From Yersinia intermedia (GTDB lineage Bacteria > Pseudomonadota > Gammaproteobacteria > Enterobacterales > Enterobacteriaceae): a stretch of 64,000 bases of DNA. The position numbers and the translations under genes were made by a program. Shown here in pieces: positions 27,123 through 36,997 of the stretch; position 1 is the stretch's first letter, and every line of letters starts with the position of its first letter. The notes beneath the pieces were generated by a model that made no database searches, had not been told where the DNA came from, and was given only the letters and a program-made list of their open reading frames with translations. The stretch is from the NCBI RefSeq assembly GCF_900635455.1, contig NZ_LR134116.1:1426001-1490000 (forward strand), given 5' to 3'.

Positions 27123-28730
27123 ATGAAGATAAAACTTTCAATTTATAAAACAAAGAGAATTACTGATGACATTGACCAAGTTTTAAATCTGGAAAGAGTC
27201 CAAGAGCCTGTCGAATTCGAGGTGGAGAATGCACGAGTATACCTTTATGCAAAGCAAGTTTTGGACCCAATGCCACCTGAATGGACAACTCTATTCACGA
27301 GCCAAAAGACGGACATAGAACCCGATTTCTTCGGTATGAATAGTAGCACTGGAGCAGTTCTTGTTGTTGAGGTTGATAACACAAGGTATCTTATTCCTTT
27401 CGGAACTGGCCATCACTTAATTAATGATGATCGTATCGTCAAGGGTTTTGGACTTAGAGTAACCCTTAACTGTATTGAGCATAATAAAATCCGCAGTTTA
27501 GATAAAGGTAGTCATAATGAAACCAACCTTTTAACTCGTAATCAGAGTAGTAAAGAAGTTGATATTTATAATCTTAAAATTGATTCTGAAATGGATATTC
27601 TTACAACCCTCACAGGCACTTCTACTGAAGATCTTTTAGGAAGTAAAATAACAGGGAAAGATGCCTTTGTAATTATGCCTGATATTGAATTAAAAGCTAT
27701 TCCAGAATTGTTAACTAAAATAGACTCCATTTATCTTTTACCTCTTCCTGAAGAATTCGAATGGGTAAATAATATTAAAGAGGCTGACGAGATAGAAGTT
27801 GAAATATTGGATCTTCTTTTAATTGAAAAAATAAAATCAAGAGATTTTAATGATGTGTGGATTGGTGAGCCTGAAATAGTAGATTGGGAAAGTCAAATAG
27901 GTTACTGCTTTGAGAAGAGACAACGATTTATACATGAAAACTTATCAGTAGAACAAGTTTGTGATTTTTTTGATAGTAAAAATACTGAAGTAACTATTGA
28001 TGAACTTAAAAAAAGTTACCTACATGTTTTAAATGCCGATTTTGAATCCATAAAAAAATGGTCTTTATATAGATGCTTTTATGCGGAGATAAAAGAGGGC
28101 GACCAAAACTATATTTTACGAGACTCGATATGGTATGTGGCCGATAGAAAGTTCGTAACGACTATTGATGATGAAATGAAAAAAATCCTACATTATGAGG
28201 AATCAGATAAGTTTCCGGTATACTCCTATAAAAGAGAAGAAGATTACAATAAAAATGTTTGCCTTGGTGATAAATCATTTACACATATGGATCAGAAATT
28301 TATTCATCATGGTGGGAGCAAAAGCAAAGTTGAATTTTGCGATCTTATAAAAGGTGCATCAGATTTTATTCATGTGAAATATTATAGTGGTTCACAAAGT
28401 ATGAGCCATCTTTTCTCTCAAGGATTTGTCGGTTCTGAGCTTTTCATAAGCGATGCTGAATTCAGAGGAAAGCTTAATGAAAAACTTCCTGCCCACATAA
28501 AATTGGCTGATCATATAATACGACCTGATGCAAAAAATTATAAATTAGTTTTCGCTATAGCTACGAATAAAAAACTGCCTGAAGACTTACCTTTGTTTTC
28601 AAAAATTAATTTAAAGAACTTTTATAAGAGTATTAGCAATTTTGGATACGAAGTCAGGATCTGCAAAATAGCTGTAGATCCTAACATTTACAAAAAAAAG
28701 TTATGTAAGCCGCAAAAAAACAAACTTTAA
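27123..28730 (+). CDS. TIGR04141/DUF6119-like sporadically distributed protein
   Basis: Protein of 535 residues from the ATG at 27123, with GGGGGT upstream. It starts MKIKLSIYKTKRI and contains GAVLVVEVDNTRYLIPFGTGHHL and CDLIKGASDFIHVKYYSGSQSMSHLFSQG, which I recognise as TIGR04141/DUF6119-like. Family function is unknown to me; members occur in accessory islands. It follows hxsA by 19 bases in the same direction but is far more AT-rich than the hxs genes, so it may be separate cargo rather than a true Hxs component. Confidence 0.72.
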   Translation: MKIKLSIYKTKRITDDIDQVLNLERVQEPVEFEVENARVYLYAKQVLDPMPPEWTTLFTSQKTDIEPDFFGMNSSTGAVLVVEVDNTRYLIPFGTGHHLINDDRIVKGFGLRVTLNCIEHNKIRSLDKGSHNETNLLTRNQSSKEVDIYNLKIDSEMDILTTLTGTSTEDLLGSKITGKDAFVIMPDIELKAIPELLTKIDSIYLLPLPEEFEWVNNIKEADEIEVEILDLLLIEKIKSRDFNDVWIGEPEIVDWESQIGYCFEKRQRFIHENLSVEQVCDFFDSKNTEVTIDELKKSYLHVLNADFESIKKWSLYRCFYAEIKEGDQNYILRDSIWYVADRKFVTTIDDEMKKILHYEESDKFPVYSYKREEDYNKNVCLGDKSFTHMDQKFIHHGGSKSKVEFCDLIKGASDFIHVKYYSGSQSMSHLFSQGFVGSELFISDAEFRGKLNEKLPAHIKLADHIIRPDAKNYKLVFAIATNKKLPEDLPLFSKINLKNFYKSISNFGYEVRICKIAVDPNIYKKKLCKPQKNKL

Positions 28731-28795
28731 GTTAATTTGTTAATGTCAGAAATGTCTGTCAATTCATTGAGGTAATCGCTTTTATTCCTCAGGAG

Positions 28796-29599
28796 TCAAT
28801 GAAACACTTTTGGGTTCTCAAGCAGTTTCTTAATATGAGAAATAATGATTGTGAGTTTCAAACTATTTGAGCCGTAGGTTTCTTTAATTTTTTTAGTGTC
28901 AAAATGAACTTGTGCCATTTCCTTCTCAAGTCTTTCTACAGCTTTTCTATTTGCAAGTTTAGAGTCTGATTTCTTTTTTGGTTGCTCGATGAGAAACTCT
29001 GGCGAGGAGCTATGATATAAAGACTCCGAAAATAATATTGAATAGTTTTCAAATTTTACCATCAGGTTCGCACATTCTATTTGTCTCAAAGGTATCATTT
29101 TCTTCAAAGTTCTAAAAGTATTAATTGGGATATCTTTATCACTGAACAATTCGATCACTTCTGGGCAGATCCCTTTTAAAACTGATAGGTTAGATTTCAG
29201 AGACTCAACACTTACATTCAATGCGGTGCAAAGCATTTCAACAGGAACTCCTACCCTTACAGCTTCTTTTAGCATTCGTTGGATCTGTATAATTGTTATC
29301 CGGTTAACTTTTTTATTGGGTGTGTAGGTGTCGTATGTAGTCGAAATAAGGCAGTTTACTTTATCTTCGCCTAAGTCTTTAAGGGCCTCAACCCTAAGGT
29401 GACCATCAAGGATTTTCACAGAGTTATCTGTTCGATCAATGAAAACAAGTATTGGTTCTACTAACCCAATGGCTAATATAGTGCTTTTTATTTGTGTGTA
29501 TTTTTTACTGATTTGAAAATTTGTAGGAAGCTTTTTTGTGTAAGTCAGATCAGCAAGTTTGAAGCTTACTGATTTGTCATTAAAGCAATACTTTATCAT
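28796..29599 (-). CDS. ParB/RepB-like protein with RepB C-terminal region (second of pair)
   Basis: Protein of 267 residues; the ATG at 29599 with GAGGTG upstream is preferred over a TTG overlapping the previous gene. It has a ParB N-terminal-like domain (ILAIGLVEPILVFID, VKILDGHLRVEALKDLGEDKVNCLI) and a C-terminal part like the plasmid RepB partition family (CPEVIELFSDKDIP, FRTLKKMIPLRQIE). Last gene of a leftward unit with another ParB-like protein and a serine recombinase. Confidence 0.8.
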   Translation of the reverse strand: MIKYCFNDKSVSFKLADLTYTKKLPTNFQISKKYTQIKSTILAIGLVEPILVFIDRTDNSVKILDGHLRVEALKDLGEDKVNCLISTTYDTYTPNKKVNRITIIQIQRMLKEAVRVGVPVEMLCTALNVSVESLKSNLSVLKGICPEVIELFSDKDIPINTFRTLKKMIPLRQIECANLMVKFENYSILFSESLYHSSSPEFLIEQPKKKSDSKLANRKAVERLEKEMAQVHFDTKKIKETYGSNSLKLTIIISHIKKLLENPKVFH

Positions 29600-29607
29600 T
29601 TTACACC

Positions 29608-30480
29608 TCAATTGGCAGTGTTTTTAACTATGACTTTGACAATATCTTGTAAACTCTCTTCATTTACTATTTTATAAAAACTCTCATTGCTGGTAAGTTC
29701 TTTGAATATCTGACTTGCAACCAATAGTTTGATTTCGACATAGTCAGCTTTATTTTTTATTTTTTTATGTTGTGAAATATTGTCCTGATAAAGTTGTTGT
29801 AACTCATCTGTAGTCATTTTTTTCTTTTTCTTGGTGACTCCGAAATTATTATTGATAAATCCTTTGAGTCCTTCATCCCGCGAGTCGAGTATTTCACGAA
29901 CTTTACCAACATCCTTATGTTTTATTAGGCCTTCGTCAAACGCTTTGATCAATAATTCCTGACCACCTTCAAAGTCCACTCTTGCAATTTCAACAGCAAA
30001 TGATATGGGTATACTTCCTGATTCGACAGCCGATAATAGCTTGTTTTCTCCTTTGTTAATAAGCATGGTTAAACTTGTAATCCAGTGCAAAGATAAGCCG
30101 GTGGAGTTGGATATCTCCTTGTTAGTTAATCCTTGATCAGTCATTTCTTTTATTCGTTGAAATTGCTCACCCGCTCTTGGGATCACTCGGGCCATGTTTT
30201 CGACTAAACTCATTATGTAAGCTTGGTTTTCGTCTATGTCCAATATAAATGCGGGAATCAATTCCTCTCCCAGGGCAGTCAATGACTCAAGTCTGCCTTG
30301 ACCACAAATTAGAGCAAAATCGTATTTCTTATCAACGATTTTTCGAATCGTTATTGGTTTCCTTAGCCCGCTTGCATCAATGCTTTCTGTTATTTCTGCA
30401 TGTCGAAATTTGTTCCTTGCCCGAGGGATTACTACCTTAATAGAAGATATTTTAACCATATGAACATTTTGCTCTTGCAT
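29608..30480 (-). CDS. ParB/RepB-like DNA-binding protein (first of pair)
   Basis: Protein of 290 residues. ParB N-terminal domain: ASGLRKPITIRKI, then CGQGRLESLTALGE and SLVENMARVIPRAGEQF (the ENxxR box used by ParB for CTP). A helix-turn-helix follows (LTNKEISNSTGLSLHWI). The ATG follows directly on the stop of the recombinase gene, so it is co-translated with it. No ParA partner is visible. A role in maintaining or controlling the recombinase-carried element is inferred. Confidence 0.82.
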   Translation of the reverse strand: MQEQNVHMVKISSIKVVIPRARNKFRHAEITESIDASGLRKPITIRKIVDKKYDFALICGQGRLESLTALGEELIPAFILDIDENQAYIMSLVENMARVIPRAGEQFQRIKEMTDQGLTNKEISNSTGLSLHWITSLTMLINKGENKLLSAVESGSIPISFAVEIARVDFEGGQELLIKAFDEGLIKHKDVGKVREILDSRDEGLKGFINNNFGVTKKKKKMTTDELQQLYQDNISQHKKIKNKADYVEIKLLVASQIFKELTSNESFYKIVNEESLQDIVKVIVKNTAN

Positions 30481-32013
30481 TTAAATTACATCCTTATCAT
30501 CAGTTGATAGCATATTAAAGAATGGCTTGATATCATCAAAACGATACATTTCGAACAAAAGGTTATTGTTGTCTTTAAGTTTTAATTCATTTTCAAAAAA
30601 ATCTATTGACGGTAATATATAATAATCAACAGGCTCAGTATTAAGACTATTCATTCTTGCAATGATACTAATTTCTGGATTTAGACTCCTATCCAATCGC
30701 ACTATCCATCTATGTCTGTTCGAACCTATTTTTTTACATCGTGAAAGCACTATGGAGAAATTTAAAGCTTTATTAATTGCAACCAGTTTGTTTTCTAATA
30801 TCTTTACTTCACTGCTTAGAATTTCATTTTTTATTTTTTTTACAATGTCACAGTGTTTTTTCCGCAGATAAGAGTTTATCTCTAAGTATTGATAATCTCG
30901 CTCAGGGGTATAGTCGATTAATTTATAGGCATTAAGAAGACCACCAAAACGGTTTGCAATTACACTGCTTGATGGACTACTATCCTCTTCATCTATAATA
31001 AACCCTGAAATCTTTCCATGTTTAGAAAGGATTTTTCTTAGGCAATCAAGAATCTTTTCATTGCTAATTTTTACAGAGCGATTATCAATAATTTCTTTAG
31101 CTAATTTAAATTTTTCTTCTGAAATAATAGGTTTAAAAAAATAATTATATTCAATCCATTCGTTTTCAGGGTTTTTAATTTTCTTTGTCTTTAACTTTTG
31201 TGATGTACGGTTATATGTGTATTTTCCGGTATATCGGCTATTAATAAGAACAGAGTGAATTCGACCTCGTGTCCATTCTGTTTTATCGCTGAATCTATAC
31301 CCCTCTCGATTGAGTCGCGAGGCGATAAGATATTCATTCAGCCCTTCAAAAATAAACATATTGAAAATCTTTTTTACTAACTCAACTTCTTTCTTTGTTC
31401 CGGGGACAAGAACTATTCTATCTGTTTGAAGACTCTTTCTCTCACCATGAGCAAGTATCATTTTGTGTTTGTTATTGTTATCAAGCAACTTTCTTTTAAG
31501 CCCATATCCGGCTTTTCCTCCCTGATAATATCCTCTTTTCACAAGATTCACATGTCCTGCAAATACCTTTATTGAAAGGTTTTTACTAAAGGCTCCCGCA
31601 GCATACATAAGTGAAGAAAGTATGAATGTTTCAGTTTCACTGTTTTCTGGGAGATTTTCGGCACAATAAATGACATCCACATTGTTCATTTTTAACAGAT
31701 ATTTATAATAAATACCCTCTTGAGGATCTTTGAAACGGCCGAAACGACTAACATCGTATACAAGGACAGCATCGATATTTATTTCTTTCGTAAGGACATC
31801 GTTTACAAGCTGATTAAAATCATGCCTTCCAGTTGTGGATACACCACTTTTGCCTGCATCGTCATAAGTATGTAAGATTTCCATATTATGCTCATCAGCA
31901 TATTTTTTGATGAATTGGGCCTGGTTATCTAACGAAAACTCCTGAAGATTAGTAGACATCCGTAAATACTGTGCAACCCTAACCCTTTGTTTTTCCTTGA
32001 TTTGATTGTTCAT
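30481..32013 (-). CDS. Serine recombinase of the large type
   Basis: Protein of 510 residues from the ATG at 32013. The resolvase domain opens VAQYLRMSTNLQEFS, with the catalytic Ser in YLRMST and the VYDVSRFGR block downstream. A recombinase domain follows (GKAGYGLKRKL, then SRLNREGYRF...WTRGRIHSVLINSRYTGKY in outline). The C-terminal third is charged and helical. Such enzymes cut and rejoin element ends without help from a host factor. It heads the unit with two ParB/RepB-like genes. Confidence 0.9.
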   Translation of the reverse strand: MNNQIKEKQRVRVAQYLRMSTNLQEFSLDNQAQFIKKYADEHNMEILHTYDDAGKSGVSTTGRHDFNQLVNDVLTKEINIDAVLVYDVSRFGRFKDPQEGIYYKYLLKMNNVDVIYCAENLPENSETETFILSSLMYAAGAFSKNLSIKVFAGHVNLVKRGYYQGGKAGYGLKRKLLDNNNKHKMILAHGERKSLQTDRIVLVPGTKKEVELVKKIFNMFIFEGLNEYLIASRLNREGYRFSDKTEWTRGRIHSVLINSRYTGKYTYNRTSQKLKTKKIKNPENEWIEYNYFFKPIISEEKFKLAKEIIDNRSVKISNEKILDCLRKILSKHGKISGFIIDEEDSSPSSSVIANRFGGLLNAYKLIDYTPERDYQYLEINSYLRKKHCDIVKKIKNEILSSEVKILENKLVAINKALNFSIVLSRCKKIGSNRHRWIVRLDRSLNPEISIIARMNSLNTEPVDYYILPSIDFFENELKLKDNNNLLFEMYRFDDIKPFFNMLSTDDKDVI

Positions 32014-32430
32014 TACAGTGCCTTGATGCAACTTTAATAAGTCATTGTGGTTAAAAATTGATCAATTTTGATGTTGTTGCAACCTTTTTTGACATCTGTT
32101 TTTTAAAATTTTGCTCTCGAACAATAGAAATAGGGATTGTTATCTAATGATGGTTTGAAATGAAAAGGCGACTGGGTGGGTTTTGCGTAGCTTTTAGGTG
32201 AATTTAAATTTGGACATTGCTTGAGTCGCAAGATGTGGGCATTTATTTGTGTAAAAGAATGCCCAAACCTTATCCTGTATTAGCAATCTAAGTAATTGAT
32301 AAAATTAATGATAATTTATCCAAAAACTAGGAAAGCTCTGCATTCATAGCGCTCTTAGACAAATGCATGAGTTTTGGCTCTCTTTGACAAGAGCCATTTT
32401 CAACGGTGGATATGAGTGCCCTTTAGCTCG
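32014..32430. other. Non-coding spacer with a palindrome and hairpins near the serine recombinase
   Basis: No supportable ORF. A perfect 16-base palindrome AAAATTGATCAATTTT at 32054-32069 lies 40 bases upstream of the recombinase start and may be an operator or recombination site. Two hairpins follow: GGGCATT/AATGCCC (about 32239-32266) and TGGCTCT/AGAGCCA (32375-32396, flanked by T-rich bases, a probable terminator for the integrase). Confidence 0.55.
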
Positions 32431-33687
32431 CTAAAATCCAGCTTTGTTACAAAACGAAAAAGGAGTCAGTTCTTTCTCTTCACATGCTTCAAGGTAGTCA
32501 GCCCACCATTGGAGCATCAGTTTCCTTTCTTCGAGATGTTCTGCTTTGTGTATGTATGCTGCTCGAACGGAGTTTCGTTCTTGATGGCTCATTTGACGTT
32601 CAACAGCATCTCTTGACCACAATCCAGACTCAATTAGAGCACTACATGCCATGGTTCGAAAACCATGTCCACACACTTCCTTCTTTGTATCGTAGCCAAT
32701 AGTGCGCAGGGCCTTGTTGACAGTGTTTTCGCTGATTGGTTTGTCATCACGACTAAAACCTATGAACATAAGTTCTTTATCGCCACTGATAGAATGAAGT
32801 TTTTCGAGCAGGGTTTTGGCTTGTTTGCTCAATGGCACAAGGTGAGGGTTTTTCATTTTCGAGCCTCTGCCAGAATACTTAACTCCATCCAACTCTTGAC
32901 GTTCTCCTGGGATCGTCCATAAGGAATTTTCGAAATTCACTTCGGACCAACGTGCGAACCTAAGTTCACTTGAACGGATGAAAGTCAGCAGGGTTAACTG
33001 GACTGCAATTTGCGTTATGCCTTTACCTTTATAAGCTTCAATTCGTCTTAGAAGCTCAGGTAGCTGTTCGAAGGGGAGAGCAGGGCGATGAGTGCTTTTA
33101 GGTGTTGTTACGGCACCTGAAAGGTCATAGGCGGGATTTTGGTCAATCAAAGCGTTATGGACAGCATATCGCATTATAGCTGTTATGCGTTGTTGTAAAC
33201 GAGAAGCCACTTCAAGATGCCCGCTTTTCTCAGCGTTTTTTAGCGGAAGCAGTAAATCACGGGTTTTGAGTTCAGTGATGTTCCGTTTACCAATGACTGG
33301 AAACAGATGAGTGATTAAGCTGTTTAACACTGTTGTTCTGTGACTATCAGACCATGTCCTGTTGCTCGAATGCCAATCTCTGGCAACCGTTTCGAATGTG
33401 AGCAAACCTTTTTCTTCAACCTTTTCAGATTTTCGCTTCTCACTAGGATCTATGTTGTTTGCGATTAGCTTTCTTGCTTCGTCTCTTCTAAGACGTGCAG
33501 TGGCAAGAGAGATTTCAGGATAAACACCTAACGCCAACATTTTTTGTTTACCGGCAAAACGGTATTGCAGACGCCAATATTTCGAACCGCTGGGCTGAAT
33601 CAGAAGGTGCATACCACCACCATCAGTCAGCTTTACCGGCTTCTCAGCAGGTTTAGCATTTCTTACTTTTACCTCAGTGAGTGCCAT
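32431..33687 (-). CDS. P4-type tyrosine integrase of the island
   Basis: Protein of 418 residues. The N-terminus MALTEVKVRNAKPAEKPVKLTDGGGMHLLI is the arm-binding DUF4102-like region of P4/CP4-57 integrases. Catalytic residues: first Arg in FIRSSELRFARW, the HGFR box in CGHGFRTMACSALI, and the nucleophile Tyr in RAAYIHKAEHLEER. The gene starts 180 bases from the tRNA-Arg 3' end, the usual place, and is read away from it. It should insert and, with an AlpA-type factor, excise the island. Confidence 0.95.
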   Translation of the reverse strand: MALTEVKVRNAKPAEKPVKLTDGGGMHLLIQPSGSKYWRLQYRFAGKQKMLALGVYPEISLATARLRRDEARKLIANNIDPSEKRKSEKVEEKGLLTFETVARDWHSSNRTWSDSHRTTVLNSLITHLFPVIGKRNITELKTRDLLLPLKNAEKSGHLEVASRLQQRITAIMRYAVHNALIDQNPAYDLSGAVTTPKSTHRPALPFEQLPELLRRIEAYKGKGITQIAVQLTLLTFIRSSELRFARWSEVNFENSLWTIPGERQELDGVKYSGRGSKMKNPHLVPLSKQAKTLLEKLHSISGDKELMFIGFSRDDKPISENTVNKALRTIGYDTKKEVCGHGFRTMACSALIESGLWSRDAVERQMSHQERNSVRAAYIHKAEHLEERKLMLQWWADYLEACEEKELTPFSFCNKAGF

Positions 33688-33731
33688 AGAAAACCTCCCA
33701 TACTGATGGTATCTGCATTATCGAACTTACC

Positions 33732-33751
33732 ATACCAACTGTTATACCAAC
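33732..33751. promoter_or_regulatory. Candidate integrase arm-type sites
   Basis: Two direct copies of ATACCAAC (33732-33739 and 33744-33751) lie between the integrase gene and the tRNA core. The same octamer occurs at the other island end (3003-3010), about 65 bases inside the left core. Short direct repeats near both ends are expected for arm binding by P4-type integrases. Confidence 0.45.
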
Positions 33752-33866
33752 AAAATGTGCAGGATGTTGATAAAAGTTATTGGAATTTGGTAGACGAAGT
33801 GATGGGGTTAACTTGCTGAATTTAGAGAATAAAATAGACTTGAGTGGACGTTTGTAGACATTAAAA

Positions 33867-33890
33867 TGGTGTCCCCGACTGGAATCGAAC
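33867..33890. repeat. Right att core within the tRNA-Arg 3' end
   Basis: The last 24 bases of the tRNA gene, including the encoded CCA, are the right-hand copy of the repeat seen at 2916-2940. The integrase gene lies immediately to the left, so this is the integrase-proximal junction (attR by the tRNA side). Confidence 0.75.
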
Positions 33891-33941
33891 CAGTAACTAG
33901 CCCTTAGGAGGGGCTTGTTATATCCGTTTAACTACGGGGAC
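33867..33941 (-). tRNA. argW: tRNA-Arg (anticodon CCT)
   Basis: 75 bases. Acceptor stem GTCCCCG pairs with CGGGGAC, followed by discriminator A and an encoded CCA. The anticodon arm AGCCC-CTCCTAA-GGGCT gives anticodon CCT. The T arm reads CTGGTTCGATTCCAG. Sequence and length match argW of enterobacteria. The intact gene at the island junction shows that insertion regenerated a functional 3' end. Confidence 0.97.
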
Positions 33942-34208
33942 CCGGTCATCGGCAGGGTGATTGCCGCTGAAGTGTACTGCCGAGCATTATACGCATTTTT
34001 ATCCAGATAATAAGCGGTTAGCTGGCTGTTTGGTTACTCTGTCACCAACTGAGAGTGATTAAGTGATAGTAATAACCGAAAAACGATGTTTATCGGCACA
34101 GTTGTAGCTATCTAGCCTTATAACTGTTTTTTTGCCGTAAGCCATTAACAACATCGAGTATCAGGCTGACGTGAGAAGTGAATAAGTTAATTTGAATAGG
34201 TTAATTAA

Positions 34209-34236
34209 GGACACGAGGCTGTCGCCACTCGTGTCC
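34209..34236 (-). terminator. Inverted repeat downstream of the PhnA-type gene
   Basis: Perfect 9-base stem (GGACACGAG 34209-34217 and CTCGTGTCC 34228-34236) with a 10-base loop, 75 bases past the stop of the leftward phnA-type gene. There is no strong U-tract, so terminator function is likely but not certain. Confidence 0.45.
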
Positions 34237-34310
34237 AGTAAACTCAGCAACCAACGGCAATCCCCCCAGAGGCTACATTTCTATTTGGGGGTAATTCATT
34301 GATTAAGAAT

Positions 34311-34652
34311 TTAACTTTTCTTAACGAACTCTGATTTCAACTTCATTGGACCAAACCCATCAATTTTACAATCGATATTGTGATCACCTTCAACCAGACG
34401 AATACCTTTCACTTTGGTACCAATTTTCAGCGTTGAAGAACTGCCTTTTACTTTCAGATCCTTAACCACAGTGACCGAATCACCGTCAGCCAATAAATTG
34501 CCGTTGGCATCACGCACCACCAGGTCGTCTTGGGCCGTGGCTGAAGCACTGCTTTCAGACCATTCATGACCACACTCCGGGCAATTCAGTTGTTCACCTT
34601 CTTGCCATGTAAATTTAGAACTACATTTTGGACAGTTTGGTAAATCCTGCAC
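34311..34652 (-). CDS. phnA: PhnA/YjdM zinc-ribbon protein
   Basis: Protein of 113 residues. An N-terminal zinc ribbon ([11 protein letters not shown] and CPECGHEW) is followed by the PhnA domain ([28 protein letters not shown], ending [16 protein letters not shown]). Despite its name the protein is not needed for phosphonate use; its cellular role is unclear. Length is typical. It stands alone between the tRNA and the chorismate mutase-like gene. Confidence 0.93.
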   Translation of the reverse strand: MQDLPNCPKCSSKFTWQEGEQLNCPECGHEWSESSASATAQDDLVVRDANGNLLADGDSVTVVKDLKVKGSSSTLKIGTKVKGIRLVEGDHNIDCKIDGFGPMKLKSEFVKKS

Positions 34653-34950
34653 GTTAACCTCTTGAAATTAAATTGAATAAATATAAAAAAGTGATAAATA
34701 GCAGACTGCTATATTGATGTTCGCATATTTTACACTTTTTATTGTATTAAAGAATAGCCAAGTGGTCAGTAGGGCCGGTAAATAATTGTTGGTCTATCTA
34801 CTCAATCATCTTTGAATCCTGCTGCGCCACGGTATTTTCCATGGTTTAGATGATATAAAGATAATTGACTTAACTAAGGGGATTTTATTAAAAATTTCCG
34901 CTATATCATGGTTACCCACTGCGAGTGGAACGGTGATAACTGAATCCCGT

Positions 34951-35241
34951 TTACTTCTGTGCTAAGCGCTGATGTTGTTCAAGTTCATAGTCAATAAAGG
35001 CATTGATCATCGTCCGGTAGACTTTCTCGATAATCTCTTCTGCTAGCCCTGCTTTATTGGCTTCTGCGGTGACGCGATCTATCACTATCTGAACCCTATC
35101 TGGCGCACGTACTGCGTTCTGATCCTGCTTAAATGCGGCGGCCGCTTTGACACATTGGCCCCGTTGCGCGATTAACGCGACAATTTGCGAATCTATGCCA
35201 TCAATGGCCGTTCTGATGTCCTCTATCGAAGAGAAATGCAT
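34951..35241 (-). CDS. Chorismate mutase-like protein (AroQ fold, isochorismate lyase-like)
   Basis: All-helical 96-residue protein of the AroQ class: IRTAIDGIDSQIVALIAQRGQCVKAAAAFK holds the first helix with catalytic Arg/Lys, VRAPDRVQIVIDRV the second, and YRTMINAFIDYE the third. Family members convert chorismate to prephenate or split isochorismate to salicylate and pyruvate (PchB). No signal peptide, so cytoplasmic. The sequence is closer to the PchB-like single-domain group than to PheA/TyrA domains, but activity cannot be fixed from sequence. Confidence 0.85.
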   Translation of the reverse strand: MHFSSIEDIRTAIDGIDSQIVALIAQRGQCVKAAAAFKQDQNAVRAPDRVQIVIDRVTAEANKAGLAEEIIEKVYRTMINAFIDYELEQHQRLAQK

Positions 35242-35534
35242 GAGTTGTACTTCCTTACTAGTACGGAATTACCACGTTAGCACAGCGGTTAAGTTTGTGC
35301 TATTCAGAGGAGGGGGGCGCAGTTATTAAGGGCGTGAAATAGCCCATCAGAACGGGAGGGTAAAGTAACCAAACGCTAATGTTGTTGGTTTTTTCTACAG
35401 AAATTTGATCTTATACCGAATAATACCTCTATAAGAGTAGGGCCAGGGTCAGGCCCACGCTACGTAAGGATTAAGCCTTATGTTATCATTCAGTTTTCCT
35501 GAAACAACAATCCTACGGTGGAAACCACACCTTC

Positions 35535-36161
35535 ATGTTGGAAGCTAAAAACCTGACCTGTATCCGAGATGAGCGAAGCTTGTTCCAACAGTTGAGCTTC
35601 TGTGTGGCTGCGGGGGAAATTGTCCAAGTCGAGGGGCAAAATGGTGCAGGTAAAACCAGTCTATTGCGGATTTTAGCCGGACTGGCCGATGCAGATGAAG
35701 GGCAGGTAAGCTGGTTGGGGGCGAATATTCGCCGAGATCGCGCTAAGTATCATCAGGATTTATTGTTTTTAGGCCATCAGCCGGGAATTAAGTCGGTACT
35801 GACGCCTTTTGAGAATCTGGCGTTTTACCAATCGGTGTGGCAAAAGGTCGATAGCGCCGCAATCTGGCAGGCTTTATCTCAGGTCGGGTTAGTGGGTTAT
35901 GAAGATTTACCGGTATCTCAATTATCTGCCGGGCAGCAACGGCGCGTGGCATTGGCCCGTTTGTGGTTGAGCAAGGCTCCACTCTGGATTTTGGATGAAC
36001 CGTTGACCGCGATTGATAAACAGGGGGTTGCTACTCTGTTAGCTCTGTTTGTCGAGCATGCAGCCAACGGTGGCATGGTACTGCTTACCACACATCAGGA
36101 CCTGAACGGTGTTGGTCAACGTGTACGTAAAATCCGTTTAACCAACACGCAGGAGAATTAA
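35535..36161 (+). CDS. ccmA: Heme exporter ATP-binding protein CcmA
   Basis: ABC ATPase of 208 residues: Walker [12 protein letters not shown], signature [14 protein letters not shown], Walker B LWILDEP. With CcmB it forms the transporter that releases holo-CcmE during cytochrome c maturation at the inner membrane. First gene of the ccm operon; its stop overlaps the ccmB ATG (TAATG). Confidence 0.96.
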   Translation: MLEAKNLTCIRDERSLFQQLSFCVAAGEIVQVEGQNGAGKTSLLRILAGLADADEGQVSWLGANIRRDRAKYHQDLLFLGHQPGIKSVLTPFENLAFYQSVWQKVDSAAIWQALSQVGLVGYEDLPVSQLSAGQQRRVALARLWLSKAPLWILDEPLTAIDKQGVATLLALFVEHAANGGMVLLTTHQDLNGVGQRVRKIRLTNTQEN

Positions 36162-36820
36162 TGTTTATCAGCGTGTTGCGCCGTGAATTAAAGATAGCCT
36201 TTAGAAAAGGTGCAGAGATAGTTAACCCGCTCTGGTTTTTTCTGATTGTCATCACTTTGTTTCCGTTGGGGATCGGCCCGGAACCGCAATTATTGGCGCG
36301 TATTGCGCCGGGAATTGTCTGGGTGGCAGCATTGCTTGCATCGTTACTCTCTTTGGAGCGGCTATTCCGCGATGATTTCTACGATGGCTCCCTTGAACAG
36401 TTGCTGTTATTACCCGCGCCACTGGCACTCACGGTGTTAGGCAAAGTGTGTGCTCACTGGGTCGTGACCGGATTACCGTTACTGATTTTATCTCCGCTGG
36501 TCGCTTTGTTGCTTTCCCTCGACAGCAATACCGCGATTGCCATGGCGCTGACACTGCTGCTGGGGACACCGACCTTAAGTTTTATCGGGGCTATTGGTGT
36601 GGCACTGACCGTTGGGTTACGCAAGGGAGGGGTGCTGCTGAGTTTATTGGTGCTGCCGCTGTATATCCCGGTGCTGATATTTGCTACTGCGGCCATTGAT
36701 GCGGCGTCAATGTCGCTGCCAATTGATGGGTATCTGGCTATTTTGGGGGCAATGTTAGCGGGGAGTGCAACACTGGCGCCTTTTGCTACCGCTGCCGCAT
36801 TGAGAGTGAGTGTGCACTAG
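36161..36820 (+). CDS. ccmB: Heme exporter membrane protein CcmB
   Basis: Protein of 219 residues with six hydrophobic segments, starting [27 protein letters not shown] as in CcmB. It is the membrane subunit of the CcmAB complex. Overlaps ccmA by one base. A 177-base gap follows before ccmC. Confidence 0.96.
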   Translation: MFISVLRRELKIAFRKGAEIVNPLWFFLIVITLFPLGIGPEPQLLARIAPGIVWVAALLASLLSLERLFRDDFYDGSLEQLLLLPAPLALTVLGKVCAHWVVTGLPLLILSPLVALLLSLDSNTAIAMALTLLLGTPTLSFIGAIGVALTVGLRKGGVLLSLLVLPLYIPVLIFATAAIDAASMSLPIDGYLAILGAMLAGSATLAPFATAAALRVSVH

Positions 36821-36997
36821 CAGTTTAATGCCACTCAGAAGGTAACAATTTCGAAAAAGAAGCGTGCAGTTAAGTGTGTGAGCGTTTTCATAAGCTTAAG
36901 CGCGGTAGCCAACGCAGTCAGAGCAGATTGTGCGCCGTACCCTGCACCGGCATTCCAATGGGTGATGCCTGTCAAATTTTACTGTGAGCAATGAAAA

